The notes under the pieces: model-generated
What the model was told of the DNA's origin: nothing
The model's database searches: none
The model's input: only the letters and a program-made list of their open reading frames with translations
Source: Amyelois transitella
Lineage: Eukaryota; Arthropoda; Insecta; Lepidoptera; Pyralidae
DNA: 64,000 nt
Assembly (NCBI RefSeq): GCF_032362555.1
Contig: NC_083506.1
Coordinates: forward strand, 6,619,501-6,683,500
Direction: 5' to 3'
In this document: in pieces, positions 14,601 through 25,903 of the stretch
Position numbering within the stretch: position 1 is the stretch's first letter
How the letters are laid out: each line of letters opens with the position of its first letter
Made by a program: the position numbers and the translations under genes

Positions 14601-17600
14601 TGAATAAAATTAAACGTTCTTATTTATTGTAACATTCTGACAGATGAAGTATTTTGTGGCTCGACGTAAGTTTAAAGAAGCTCTAAAGCCGTACGACGTT
14701 AAGGATGTAATTGAGCAATACTCAGCCGGCCACGTGGATCTGCTGGGCCGAGTGAAAAACGTCCAGACTAGGTAGTAGTTAATCAATGATCTTATGTACA
14801 CCTTGCACTCCAATCTACGTTCTTTATTCTTTCCTCTCGTCTGGACTGTACCTACCTATTTTGTACTGCAATGTGATATATTTTGTAGAATCGCCATCTA
14901 CTTAATCTACCCCTTTGCGTAGTTAGTATGTGTGCAATGCTATTCGTCATTTGTATTGCAATGTGACAGCACTGTATAATTCACTTGAAAAAAAAACCTT
15001 ATTAAGATCAATTACAGCTACAAAAAATTTAAAAAACTATTGCAACAATTTTTCAGGTGAATTTACACTGTATCCCCCAGTCATTAGTTCTCGGTTTCAA
15101 ATTGCCATATCTACTTAATAAGAATGTTTTATTTGCATGGGTTTATGGAGCACTGTGCGATAATATCAACTAATTTACTTCCTCCTTACTTATAAATAGA
15201 TAGGGTTTATCTTTGACTCCAATTAATCCCACCGGTATTGGCATTCACATTGTACTAAAAAGACAACTTTTTTACTGCAGATAGTGACACAGATTATTTA
15301 ACATACAATATTAATGGATGCCATCCTGATAAATCTTTCCTTATCTTTTATTTTCGTGTAGCTCAAGTATTTTGTCGCGCGCAAGAGATTTAGAGAAGCG
15401 TTGAAACCATACGACGTGAAAGATGTGATAGAGCAATATTCATCAGGGCACGCTGATCTTCTAAACAGAACCAAGAACCTGCAATACAGGTGAGGTTGGA
15501 GGTGAAGGGCTGCCACCTCTTGCCCTTTTCCGCACCGCGCGCGCTTTCTCACATCGCCGTTACATACTCGACCTTGGTAAACCTCATAGAGTCACGAACA
15601 ATACACGCGCTAGTGTCATCAATACACATATTGTGTCATAGTATGATAATCGGAAGTTCAGTAAAGTGGCATCAACAGGTGGCAATAAAAATATTAAAAC
15701 CTAATCAAATGACTTACATATACTCATGATATTTATTACATATAGGTACCCATTCAAGTTTCATCAAGCCAAATACTTCTTTGTGATTGTTTTAGATAAG
15801 TAGATTAAAACTAAAAATTGGGAAAACATCGTAAGGAAACCTGCACATTCCGGCAACAATGCGGGTTATTCCTCTGCAAAAAATGCGGAGGTCAGACGGT
15901 AGTCGCTCCATGTAAAAAGCTAATTCACCCAATCTAGAATCCATGGCCAAAGACATACGCCTCACCAGAGTGGTGAGGGCGCAACCGAGACTTAAGTCAG
16001 GAGGAAGAAAAAGACTTATTTTGTTAAGGGTACAAATAGATATTCTCTCCAAATTTAATAAAAAAAAACAATAAGCATACCTAGCAATGTGGTTAATCAT
16101 AGTCAATAATAAAAATTTATATTTTCTATGGGGTTAACAGGTTTTAAACAAGTCAATAATCTTAGTTACACAATTTGTCAAGGAAAACCTCGTCCCAAGA
16201 TTCTTAAAAAGATACAAATGTATACAATCGTATTCGTTCGTTTTTAGATCAACCATTCGGTACATATTATTATCATCACATTATCTCATCTCTTATTCGA
16301 TACAATTGCATCGCTGTGCACATACCAATTTTTTTTCAATCCATGCATGGTTCATAAATGCAAACTTCATCATATTAGTGTACACAATAAATCTGTGAGG
16401 TAAACTGAATATCAACGGAGTAGTCATGACAAACATCAGAGATTAAAATAAAATTACACAAATATTTTATTTTGATCCGACTGTTCTGATGATAATTTGT
16501 GTCTTGTAAAAGTACCTACCTATAGCATTATAATTATATAATAATCATGATATTATGTAAACATCGTAGAAAAAACCACTACCTGCGCTTTACAATAAAA
16601 TTATAGGTACTCACTCAATCATTAATAAAAAAAGTTTATTGAAAACTAAGTAAATATGATGTTTGCATACTCTCATTGATTAAAATGATTAAGCATGCTC
16701 ATCACGCAAGTTATTGATGTGTTAATACATTTAATGACTTTTCTCCGTCTGTCTATACACTTGAATATTACATATAATTATACCTATTTGTAGATTTGGT
16801 TAGTTTTTTTTAAACCATATCTAACTTAATAATGTACGTAAATGCTACTACGAATCGAACATAATTTTGTTAATAAACATAATTTTCTTTATTGAATTGA
16901 AATTGTTATAAAGTTTGCCAAGTGTTTAAACAGTCGCTGTTAAATTATATCCTTTTCAAATTTCAATAATTCTTTCTTACACATTTAATGTCATATATTA
17001 TATTTATAATTTAAATATAGAGTAAACGCCTTAGTTAACACGAATTTTGAATGCACCAGATTAGTGTCTTTAATATTGAAAACATGCATTTTTATGATTC
17101 TACTCAATAGATAAGTATCTATTAACTATAATAATGGCTGTCATATTATGCATGGATACCTTCCACTAATTAATCGAACATTAAAAAAGGTAACCAAATA
17201 ATTAAAAACACATAAATCCTACTACTATAGGCTAAACTATTAGTCAGAACAATAACGTTTAGCGTAGGTTGGTGCTACACTTACAACTAAATTAATAGCT
17301 GTAACTTCAAACAAAGCAAACAAGCATGCTTTATTTTGAAAGCCATATCCATTGTTTCCGTGTTTTCTGCATGTTCCAGACTGCTTTCTTGTGTTATTTA
17401 TGTGCACTGAAAATAAACAATTAATGTTATTAGAATCGATATTTTTGTTTAACTTTTCAGTATAGAAATAGAAAATCGTAATGTCGAAATATCATATCAT
17501 CAATATAGTGAATTTAGCAATCAGTAATTTAATCGTTTTTTATTAAAATTTGAATTTAATATACCGAAACTAATTATTAAATTTTATACTCACAGGTTAG

Positions 17601-20600
17601 ACCAAATACTTGGGAAACAAGGATCGAAAGCTAAAGATGTATATGCATCCAAAATCAGTCTTGCTTCCAGAGTAGTTAAAATTGAAAGACAAGTAAGTTT
17701 CTAGGTTTTCAATTAATTAATACGATAATTTATTATAGTTAAGTACCATGTGCCATGTAGTTTCAGGCACTTTGATAAGACAGGAGCACTCCATCCCTTA
17801 CTTGTGGAACTCAGGAACTAAAGGAACGGTTAAAAAACTTGGGATTATTCTTGTAAGCGATGGGCTGCCCTGTCACTATTTGAATTTCAATTCTATACAT
17901 ACATACATAAAATCACGCCTCTTTCCCGGAGGGGTTTCATTCTACAACAAGGCACTAAAGCTGAACGTTGCGTTGCCGTCTTTTTATAGACTGTTGGCTC
18001 TCTGTCATCCTCACAAGGGATATACACGTGATTATATGTACATATATGTATGTTAAATATTTCTAATAAGATAAATTCAAGAAATTGATGAACATTGTAA
18101 TGTATTGTTTGTTACTTTTTATGTTTTCAGTTAGATAATTCGTAACAATAACTATTGTCTTCCAGGTAGATGATATAGAAAGTAAGTTGGATCATTTATT
18201 AGAATTGTACGAGGAGGATAGACAGGGAGCACGTAGAATAGCAAGTGGGACGAACGGCGGAGAAGGGGGCTCTTCTAATGAGGGGGCGACGCTGACGTTG
18301 CGGGGACGAGCGGCGCTGACCGACAAGCAATGCTCGGAGCCCAACTCGCCGGTGTCGCGCAGCTTCGAGCCTCCAGCACCGGCGTCCGCCCCGTCCCTGC
18401 CGCACAAACGGCCTATGAATAGAGGTTACTCAGATCTGGGTACCAGGTTCATGAGGAAAAAAGTCATCGTTAAGTGAGTTTCTATACACAATATGTTTTT
18501 CTCAAAATAAAATCCAATGGATGTTATATATGATTAATAAGGCAACCGAGGGTGGGACGGGTCAGGTTCAACATGGTCAGCGCCAGCCTAGGTACCTATA
18601 GTGTTGCAATGTACTTAGACCTTATTTTATTATGGTATAAAATAACAATAATCTCATTTCAATTTTAATTCAGACAATTTAAGTACCTACGACATACCTA
18701 AGTGTACTTTCTGAAATGTCATTAGTTACTAATTCTAATCTGGCGCAAGGCCTCCTCACTCGACTCGAGTATTTCAAGGGATTTGACTAATTAACACTTA
18801 CTTTCTGAGGATTCCATTATCAATTTTCGAGGGCACTTGAGATTTCGAATAGCAATATTATAAATTTTTGTCCAAACATCGATACATTACACTCGCATGT
18901 TTCAGGACGTCATCAAGTAGGAATGGTGAATCTCCAAGAGAAGATGAAGTGGTAATAGTCGTGCCCACGGACCGAGAGGATACACCTCCAAGGCTTGTAA
19001 CAGATAGTTCAGGTCGGTATAATAATATATCCATTAAAAGCGCTGCATATAAATAATATAATAATAACACAAGTTTGTAACCCGTTTTCCAAAATAATTC
19101 CTAAGGATATTATAAATTAACATCATTATACCTTCTACATTTTTTTTCTGCATTAAAGATAGCATTTACTACAAGATACGCAGAACAATGCAAAATAAAT
19201 TTAATTATCCGTGCAGAGCGTTAAAACAGCGGAACTCCTAAACTAGGCAATCGTAAATAGGGAAAACCAATTTTTCAGACCCCTACATCGAATAACTCTC
19301 ATCATTCCTGAATGTGCTAACACGATCGATAGGAGCTCGGCTGTTTATACACTTCTGAATACGCTGACTATTCATTGAATTCCACTTTTTTTTTAAAGAA
19401 AACTCACATAAGCACGCTTAGATAAAATTGAAACATATTCATTTAGGTTTTTTTTTCTAATTAAAAACCACGAGATTTATATTAAATTCCTTTTGGTATT
19501 GTTTCTTAATGCTAATTTAACCAATTGCACGTCGTTGCCATAGGTATAAATATGAGAATATTACAAAATTGCAGCATCTTATGAAGATTATTCGTCGTCG
19601 ACCTCTCTCTGACCGACAACTTGGGAGAGCCCCATTCTATATGGCCGCCACCGGCTGCGTGAGTCCTTACCCTTCCCCTTTCGATGTGTGGAATGTGTAC
19701 AATAGAATTTCTATTTTCCCATTCCTATGTCTCCTTCCCGATGAATGTACCTACTTGAAAATGTTGTATTTAGACACCTTCTGATATTTATATTTTAAAC
19801 ATTTCTACTTATTTTATTAGATAGTAAACAAGCACGATAAAAAAATAATAGAAATCATACATTATATTATATTGTTAATAGTTTTGTCAACTATTATTGA
19901 ACCAAGAATGTTTTATTTTTAATTACAGTTGTACCAATTTGGTAAATTTATAACTTTCTGTTGCGTTATTATTACACAATTATTGACTTCTTTAAAAGCA
20001 ACGAAGTCATAATTTTGTTTGTTACTTATGTCATTTAAAACACATTTTTTAAATATTTTAAGCATGTTGCTGTGGCGTAGTTTTGAATACCGTAGATAAT
20101 ATTATAAACACCAACATAGGTTTTTAATATTAAATAAATGTACCAATTTCACCAAAAATATAACTGAACAAATACTAATTGCTAGGTAGATATATTTTAC
20201 ACTACACTTCAAATAAATTTAATTAATCAATGAGAAAGGTACCTACTTAAGTAAAGGATTCAACAAGAAATAAAATTATAAGTAGTTTCGGGTAATTCAT
20301 TTTCTATTGATCGCATGCATAACTCTAAGAAAATTTATATTTTATACTTCGGTACATACGTTTTCTTACACATACCTTATTACCAAAAATTACTAGCTTT
20401 TAACCAAAAATAATTGTATAAGATACCGAACCTTATGCTATTTAAATACCTATGCAAGGTATTTAAATAGCATAAGGGTCGGTCGGTGACAATAAAAAAT
20501 ATATGAGTACATACTTATTTATCATAATTTATTTATACAACACACGAAGACAATTTAAAATTCAATTCGTTCCTTAATCTCATCACAAAGATGATGACTT

Positions 20601-20882
20601 CTACGATGTTGCTAACGCATAATATAAATTGCAGAGGTTTGTGCGAGTTGTTCCGTGGATGTGGAAACCGAGGCGGAGGCGGGTGCGTCCGGCAGTTCAG
20701 GGTCCGCGTCGTGGTGCGAGGGCGACGCGAACGAGGAGCGGGGGTACGGCTCCGGGGACTCGCTGGCCGAGGACGCGGCTCTCCTCGGCGACGTGCCGCA
20801 TGCGCATGCGCCGCGGATTGTGCGCGCGCAGAGGCGGGACGTCGTCGCCGTAGATCTGCATCTATTACATCCCGATGTCTAA
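2611..20882 (+). CDS. KCNQ: KCNQ voltage-gated potassium channel, S5 to C-terminus (5' exons outside window)
   Basis: KCNQ (Kv7) channels are tetrameric plasma-membrane K+ channels with a calmodulin-binding, PIP2-regulated C-terminus. Exons (phase-consistent): 2611-2739, 3076-3186, 3558-3745, 5487-5647, 9582-9677, 12962-13032, then either 14644-14771 or 15362-15489, then 17596-17692, 18166-18473, 18906-19012, 20635-20882. Using one of the two duplicated exons this encodes 547 residues ending at a TAA (20880-20882). Visible in order: S5 ([18 protein letters not shown]), pore helix, selectivity filter TVGYGD, S6 with the PAG hinge ([17 protein letters not shown]), IQ-type helix A ([13 protein letters not shown]), a linker with basic/Ser-rich stretches, helix B ([14 protein letters not shown]...[11 protein letters not shown]), helix C/D tetramerisation coiled coil (LDQILGK...[23 protein letters not shown]), then a low-complexity tail. 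S1-S4 must lie upstream. Exons 5487-5647, 18166-18473 and the last exon are strongly GC-rich at third positions, unlike the AT-rich introns. Confidence 0.97.
3254..3395 (+). repeat. SINE-A family copy, 3' part
   Basis: In the KCNQ intron 3187-3557. Carries the diagnostic phrases GCGATAGGCTAGCAA, a Leu/Phe-like CACTACTTGAATT segment and the end region CTCTGTCTACCC...AAGGGATA. The SINE-A consensus, reconstructed from about 15 copies here, starts TGCCGTGTGGTTCCCGGCAC, contains ATGGATGTCGTAAAAGGCGA and AAACTTGGGATTCTT, and ends at GGATATAGACGTGATTATAT followed by ATGT repeats. Confidence 0.7.
3746..5486 (+). other. KCNQ intron with SINE-B fragment
   Basis: Contains a SINE-B copy at 4042-4278 (CGGTGAGGGAAAATATCGTG through ATAGCCAAGAGGAAGAAG). 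The remainder is AT-rich with nothing recognisable. Confidence 0.55.
4042..4278 (+). repeat. SINE-B family copy (lacks tRNA head)
   Basis: Body of the tRNA-headed SINE seen complete at 11092-11455: starts CGGTGAGGGAAAATATCGTG, contains AAACCTGACTCACTCAATC and CATGGTCAAAGGCATACCCC, and ends in a GAGGAAGAAG tail. Other copies: 15818-16012, 34042-34120, 47520-47700. Confidence 0.7.
5648..9581 (+). other. Large KCNQ intron, nothing recognisable
   Basis: A 3.9-kb AT-rich intron between the exon ending at 5647 and the exon starting at 9582. The open frames at 5774-5971, 6164-6364 and 6738-6950 show no family signature, no good splice pairing and no codon bias. I see no named repeat in it. Confidence 0.5.
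9678..12961 (+). other. KCNQ intron with a full tRNA-headed SINE
   Basis: Holds the complete SINE-B copy at 11092-11455 and a short (TC)n microsatellite at 12838-12851. No further coding signal was seen. Confidence 0.55.
11092..11455 (+). repeat. SINE-B, complete tRNA-derived SINE
   Basis: The head carries an A-box-like GGCCCGGTTTAAATGCG and a perfect B box AGTTCAAATCCC, as in a tRNA-derived pol III promoter. It is followed by the body CGGTGAGGGAAAACATCGTC, GGTCAGATGGGAGTCACTTC, and a purine-rich GGAGGAAGAAGAATG tail. This copy defines the family; the other copies in the window are 5'-truncated bodies without the head. Confidence 0.82.
13378..13620 (+). repeat. SINE-A, near full length
   Basis: Runs from GTGTGGTTCCCGGCA to GGATATATACGTGATTAGGT with all internal landmarks (ATGGATGTTGTAGTTGGCAA, GGGCGATTGCC, CACTATTTGAATCTC, CTGAACGTGGC). 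Lies in the KCNQ intron 13033-14643. Confidence 0.75.
14644..14771 (+). other. KCNQ: KCNQ duplicated exon, version 1 (helix B)
   Basis: 128 nt, entered in phase 0 and left in phase 2, acceptor TTCTGACAG and donor AG|GTAGTA. Encodes [20 protein letters not shown] followed by [20 protein letters not shown]. It is paired with the exon at 15362-15489, which has exactly the same length and phases; both can join the upstream exon (ends 13032) and the downstream exon (starts 17596). Including both would give 128+128 nt and break the frame, so only one can be used per mRNA. Confidence 0.88.
15362..15489 (+). other. KCNQ: KCNQ duplicated exon, version 2 (helix B)
   Basis: 128 nt, acceptor TTTTCGTGTAG, donor AG|GTGAGG. 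Encodes [20 protein letters not shown] then [20 protein letters not shown]. By my count 10 of 42 residues differ from version 1, concentrated at both ends of the exon, with the central [16 protein letters not shown] block almost unchanged. The conserved centre and absence of stops argue that both versions are functional. Confidence 0.88.
15490..17595 (+). other. KCNQ intron with SINE-B fragment
   Basis: SINE-B body at 15818-16012 (GGGAAAACATCGTAAGGAAA to AGTCAGGAGGAAGAAAAAG). The rest is AT-rich with no feature recognised. Confidence 0.5.
17752..18055 (+). repeat. SINE-A, diverged and internally expanded copy
   Basis: In the KCNQ intron 17693-18165. Landmarks GGAGCACTCCATCCC, AAACTTGGGATTATT, GCGATGGGCTGCCC, CACTATTTGAATTTC and ACAAGGGATATACACGTGAT are present, with about 60 extra bases between the fourth and fifth. 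Confidence 0.65.
19013..20634 (+). other. Last KCNQ intron
   Basis: AT-rich, nothing recognised except the perfect 21-bp inverted repeat at 20431-20477, about 160 bases upstream of the last exon. Confidence 0.5.
20431..20477. repeat. Perfect 21-bp inverted repeat (hairpin)
   Basis: Arms 20431-20451 and 20457-20477 are exact reverse complements, with a 5-nt loop (ATGCA). Confidence 0.95.
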
Positions 20883-21101
20883 AAAAGTACGAACTATACA
20901 GTGTATCAAATAGGATAAGTTTTAAAACTGTTTATAAATCCTCTGCTTCGAGTGCAGTAAAACAAGCGTATCTCCAAAATTCTTTATGTTAAATAACGGA
21001 TGTGCTGTGAATAAGCTAAAAATAATTTATATAGTAACTTTATTCCCTACGCAATATATCATACGGTCCTAACAATCGACAATTGTGTAATTGATTATAA
21101 A

Positions 21102-21292
21102 GGTCAGTTCACACGGAGAGGTGATGAAACACGACGACACTGCCATGGATGATTTAAAACTTAACTTTATCTACACTTAACTTTATCTACTTAGTCGATA
21201 TCCATTGCGCCTCATGGCCTCATTATCGTGTAGGTTATAACGATATTTAACTATCGAAATTGCACGCGTCTCACCTCGGTGTGAACTGAGCC
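21102..21292. mobile_element. MITE with about 22-bp terminal inverted repeats
   Basis: Left end GGTCAGTTCACACGGAGAGG and right end CCTCGGTGTGAACTGAGCC pair as imperfect inverted repeats (GG(C)TCAGTTCACAC core). Inside is an exact 16-bp tandem duplication ACTTAACTTTATCTAC at 21159-21190. The flanks are too AT-rich to be sure of a target duplication. It falls within or just before the KCNQ polyadenylation region. Confidence 0.75.
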
Positions 21293-22033
21293 AAGGTTTT
21301 AGTTGTTATGGATTTAAAATGAAATCTACACGCAATGCGGCAAATTTAGTTTTTTTCTCACATTTCTTTAATACAAATAAATATAAAAAAGAAGCTGCTG
21401 TTTTAGATAGGTGCTTATAAAGCGAAAAAAGCAATCATTTTAGAGTGATTGAATAGTTTTAATAAAGTGTGTCTTGTGCAACTCCAATAAAACTGTCGAA
21501 CAACGATTTATGAATATTGTGGTTAATCTAAGTGTCATTGATTTCACTCATATATTGTAAGTTATGTATAAATATTTAATAATGACCAAAGACTCGAAAA
21601 TAGAAGTGGCTGTAGATTAAAATATTTACAAGTATTTACTACGCTTAATTAGTAAATTTTTATATTCTTGCTTTGAAACAGGTTTTTACGGCACCCAATT
21701 TTTAAAACAGTTTAATTAAGACATGTACACACACACTAGTTCTTTATCTTAAGCTGCTGAAAATTACCATACGATGTGACTCTTGTAGAAGATTTTAATA
21801 ATATTGTTTTACAAAACCTGGTGCGTAGCATATCTATTGACTGAAATGCTTTAAGCTTTTTACATCAAACATCTTGGTATTTTATTATGCAACTACAGTT
21901 CAGTAGGATTAAATTTATATCTATCCACGATGTGAAAAATTAAGGCAACTAAAACTCCAAGATTGGAACCACTTTTGTTGTTGCTTTTTTCAATCAATAT
22001 CTGCGCACTATGTTCTTAACAGACTGTATTTAA

Positions 22034-22080
22034 TAGCCACCACGCACATCCTACATGTATTACAATGTGCGTGGTGGCTA
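22034..22080. repeat. Perfect 16-bp inverted repeat (hairpin)
   Basis: Arms 22034-22049 (TAGCCACCACGCACAT) and 22065-22080 are exact reverse complements, loop 15 nt. GC-rich arms in an AT-rich spacer. Confidence 0.93.
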
Positions 22081-24514
22081 AAGCTGTGTAAAGTTGTGCA
22101 ATCACATTTTTTGCTTCAAAGTATCACATTTTAACACTTTTAATTTCAAAACTTTTAAATGTACAAAAAATTTAATGTTAACATAGATTTTCTTAATGAT
22201 TTCGTATAGATAACATATATTGATATGATCAAATCGGTAATCGGCCAGTGGCATTCATTACGAATATACAGCACATACGTACGATCTTAGAACGAATATA
22301 TCTAAAATTGTATATTATATAATTATACATTCTTAATTGTTATATTATTTTAAAAATTGGATGAAATATTTCAATACCAATTATTCAAGTTACGAGCTAA
22401 AATACCTAAAAGGCCTAAGATTTGTTAAACATTAGGTATGTACCTTTTTTTATTTTATGAAGATATTGTGTTTATTGATTTTACAGTTATTTGGACAACA
22501 GTTCGATATTTTTGCAAAATAACTGTGATAGATTTTTAGTTTATTGCACAAAATAGTACCTAGATATATTTTCATTTTAAATATTAATGTAACTAAGTAG
22601 TCTCAAATCTGTTACTGTAACTAAATCCCATTTAAGTACGTTTTATATTAGAAAATTCCTATTCTTGAACCAATTTTAAACTTTTGGACATTTCTTAATT
22701 AAAGCAGGGTAATTTTAGCCTGACAATCATGATAATAAATATAAGATTTACAACATTTATGTACAACTTTCCCATACATAAGCGTTTTTTTTTAATTTCG
22801 TGTAAAACCTATCAGTTCATATTTTTTAAAATAAAATAACTATATTATTACTCTGAAGTTAATAAGCAATTTATGTAAATATTTTGGTATTTGGTGATGA
22901 AACTAGTGAAACGCTCGCAAAGTTATGATGACTTTATGGCGGGCATAGGTACCTACTTTATGTGTATAAGTAGTTTAAAACTAAAGACATCCGTAACTCT
23001 TGAAATTATAACGCTGTGAGGCAAGTAGATACAAATATGTTACTTGTAAAGGTAACTAAACTGTACGGCCAATATCTTGTCTAAGGTAATATTAACGGTC
23101 TTTCCTTACATAAAATCCAATTTTGAAACGAGAATTGTACTAATCTGAATATCCAGTTTTCAATATGCAACTGGATATATATTTTTTCCTATTAAATTTA
23201 TTTCTAATATCATACTATTATATACCCCAATGGGAAACAGGCGTGACGGTGTATATGTATAAGTATATAAGAACATATTTTATATTATTAGTGAATCTTC
23301 TTTTTCTGGTTCAATAAAGATTTATTTATTTTAAATGCCATTATATTTTGTCACGTCTTGTATTGAATACAAGAATACGTAAACAAAAACTCACAATTAC
23401 TTATTAAATCACTTAGCTAAGTCGTGTAAAAACTGTAACGAAGACGTTTATTTATTTTTGGGCCTATATTTGATCTGGGTCATGCGAATTACATTGATAG
23501 TGTCCATTTTTGCCCATTTATAACTTTTTCAAGCAGCGTCTTCCGATTTCATTTTTACACTATTTGAAGTAATTGCCAAAAGAAAAGAGGTTGTCTGTTT
23601 ACGTTAGTGAAAATAAAACTGTTTTATTTTAGCGTAAATAATTTAAATACATTCTTTTAATGATTCCTTTAATGAAAATGTTACAACTTTATTCGCGTTA
23701 AATTAGAACTTATAACAAACAATAAAATAATATTATAACTTATTACAAACAATAAAATAAGTACGATAAATTTGTTTATTGACTACCGGATGTTATTCTC
23801 ATTATATCTGACACTGATATTATACCACTCATGTACCCATAAGTTTTCTTTCTATCTTGTATTAACTAATAGTTCGTTACCTACCAAACAATTTAAATAC
23901 TGTCCAATTATAACCACTTACCTACAATGGGACCTACTGATGATGCCTGTAAAATTTCTTACCTGTTGATACAATTTAAGGAAGTTGCCTACTTAGTCAA
24001 TTAAGGTTTGTTCACATCAGAGTAACCTATATTGCTTCATCTTAGGAAATAAATAAACAAATGACCAAAAACACGAAATATTGATTTTATCCACATTAAT
24101 TACCCCTACTGCAATACCTATGGAATCTGCCCTTTATTTAGTGCAGATAGTACGAAGTCTATGACTACGATTTACGCGTATATATCTACGAGAGTAGACA
24201 GCAAGCACTACGAATCTGTAGCACGTATGTAGAGGCGATGGAACACGCGCTACTACATACCTACAACGAGACGATTTCCCTTGCTAAAGTTATGCGAACT
24301 GCGAAAGAAAGAAACCTTGCACAAATCAGCGAGACGAACCCAATAAACTGTACATCCATCTCAGTTTGGTCCAAAGGTTCGAAGTCCACCTATTGTACAT
24401 TTTACGAGCATATTGTTTAAATAAATAAAAAAATTAAATAAAAGGCAAGGAAAGGGTAATAATTGAGATTATTTTTTTGGCATGGCCCCCTCAGTACCTA
24501 CTTGACTCTCAAAT

Positions 24515-24680
24515 CTATACTAATATTATAAAGCTGAGGAGTTTGTTTGTTTGTTTGAACGCGCTAATTTCAGGAACTACTTGAAAAATTATTTTTGTGT
24601 TGAATAGGCCATTTATCGAGGAAGGCTTTAGGCTATATTAGGAAAGGTTCTTTAGAGCTTCTGTAGTTTTGTTTATTAAA
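24515..24680 (-). repeat. Retroposon tail (family C), truncated
   Basis: Reverse-strand copy of the family seen at 30763-31031: ATAATATTATAAAGCTGAGG, GAACGCGCTAATTTCAGGAA, GGCCATTTATCGAGGAAGGC are all shared. Also at 50322-50588 (-) and 42414-43092 (+). Confidence 0.7.
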
Positions 24681-25210
24681 ATATTGCTTAATTGTAAAAA
24701 TTCTCATGCGTAAACCAAATTTTTCTGTGACCTCCCTTTGCGTGCCGCTTAGTAAGTACTTTGATTTTAATTATTTTTTAAATTATCAGTAAAGGAATAT
24801 CAGTGGGCCGGTGCAGCGTGCTGCCGACTTCATCCGAAATGAGCGATTGTATGAAACGAATGGAAGTTTTCAAGGCGTTTATGATAAAAAATCTCTTCAT
24901 TATTATTCAATGGACAACTGGGGGAATTTGAAATTTGTCGTATACTAAACCGTCATCAATGAAGATCTATCAAATGGAAATGCCGTAATTGTTCAACTTG
25001 ACTCAGAAATAACAATGATATATCTGTCTCTTTCTCACAAAACATTTACACTCTTTTAACTACTTTTGCTGACGCCATCAAACTAAATCGCTTTGTTTAC
25101 ATGTAGGAAGTTATCATCGTGATGTTTTTACCTTTTTTTTGGTTGTTTTTCGAGTTTGTACGAAGCTGTGCTAATATTAATCGAAAATAAACTAAAAGAT
25201 GAAGTGGTCT

Positions 25211-25520
25211 ATAGCATATTGTGGCCTATGCCAAAGCAAAAATAGGCTGAATCTAACCTTTCACCGGTAAGTGGTTAATGTTTCGTTAATTAAATTATTG
25301 TCTATCATAAAGTATATTTATAAAAATGTGTTTAAAAACATATTACTTTTAATCTTCTTAGTTGTGAGCTTTAGAAACTTGTGATATTCTCAATATTTCA
25401 TTCACATCGAAAACATAACCACGGATGCTAGTGTCGAACAACATCGAACATAGAATCTGTTGTGAACGTGAAAGTGAACATCTCTAGTCCGCCATGTTTG
25501 TATCCTGGTTTGTTTATTGT
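25211..25520. mobile_element. Short copy of an element also present at 59884-61152
   Basis: Reverse complement of segments at 60931-61152 (ACCTTTCACCGG..., CACATCGAAAACATAA, CGAACATAGAAT) and 59900-59945 (CATCTCTAGTCCGCCATGTT). The 59.9-61.2 kb copy has about 980 bp between these segments that is missing here, so this looks like an internally deleted derivative. Confidence 0.7.
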
Positions 25521-25903
25521 AAAACACATTTGTGTGGAATACAGAAGAAAAGGTATGAAAATTATTCATTCATTCATTCATGTAGTCACGTCTATATCCC
25601 TTGCGTGATAGACAGAGCCAACAGTCTTAAAGAGACCAAAAGGCCACGTTCAGTTGCCACAAGGTACGAAATCTGTAAAACAAATTTCCAGTAGAATATG
25701 ATCAGTAAGTATTAATATTACTACCGTGTTACAAAACTGTGTTAGTCATAAATTTAATTGTAAAATAAGATAAACAAATTAAAATTATAAACTTTTTTGC
25801 ATGGAAACAATAATGCTGACAAGAAATGCAATGCAAATTTTATCGATAATTTTTATTTCAATGTAGCAAATTTAAAATATACCATCAGAAATCATACTGC
25901 AAT

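Noticed and set aside
18192-18407. Antisense frames of 71 and 68 aa
   Set aside because: Mirror of the GC-rich KCNQ exon 18166-18473 with no family signature.
20591-20992. 133-aa and 74-aa frames over the KCNQ last exon
   Set aside because: They are other frames of the GC-rich final exon; the correct frame is fixed by the splice phase and ends at 20882.
24238-24420. 60-aa frame in the KCNQ/NELF-C/D spacer
   Set aside because: No family signature and no conserved splice or start context; probably chance.
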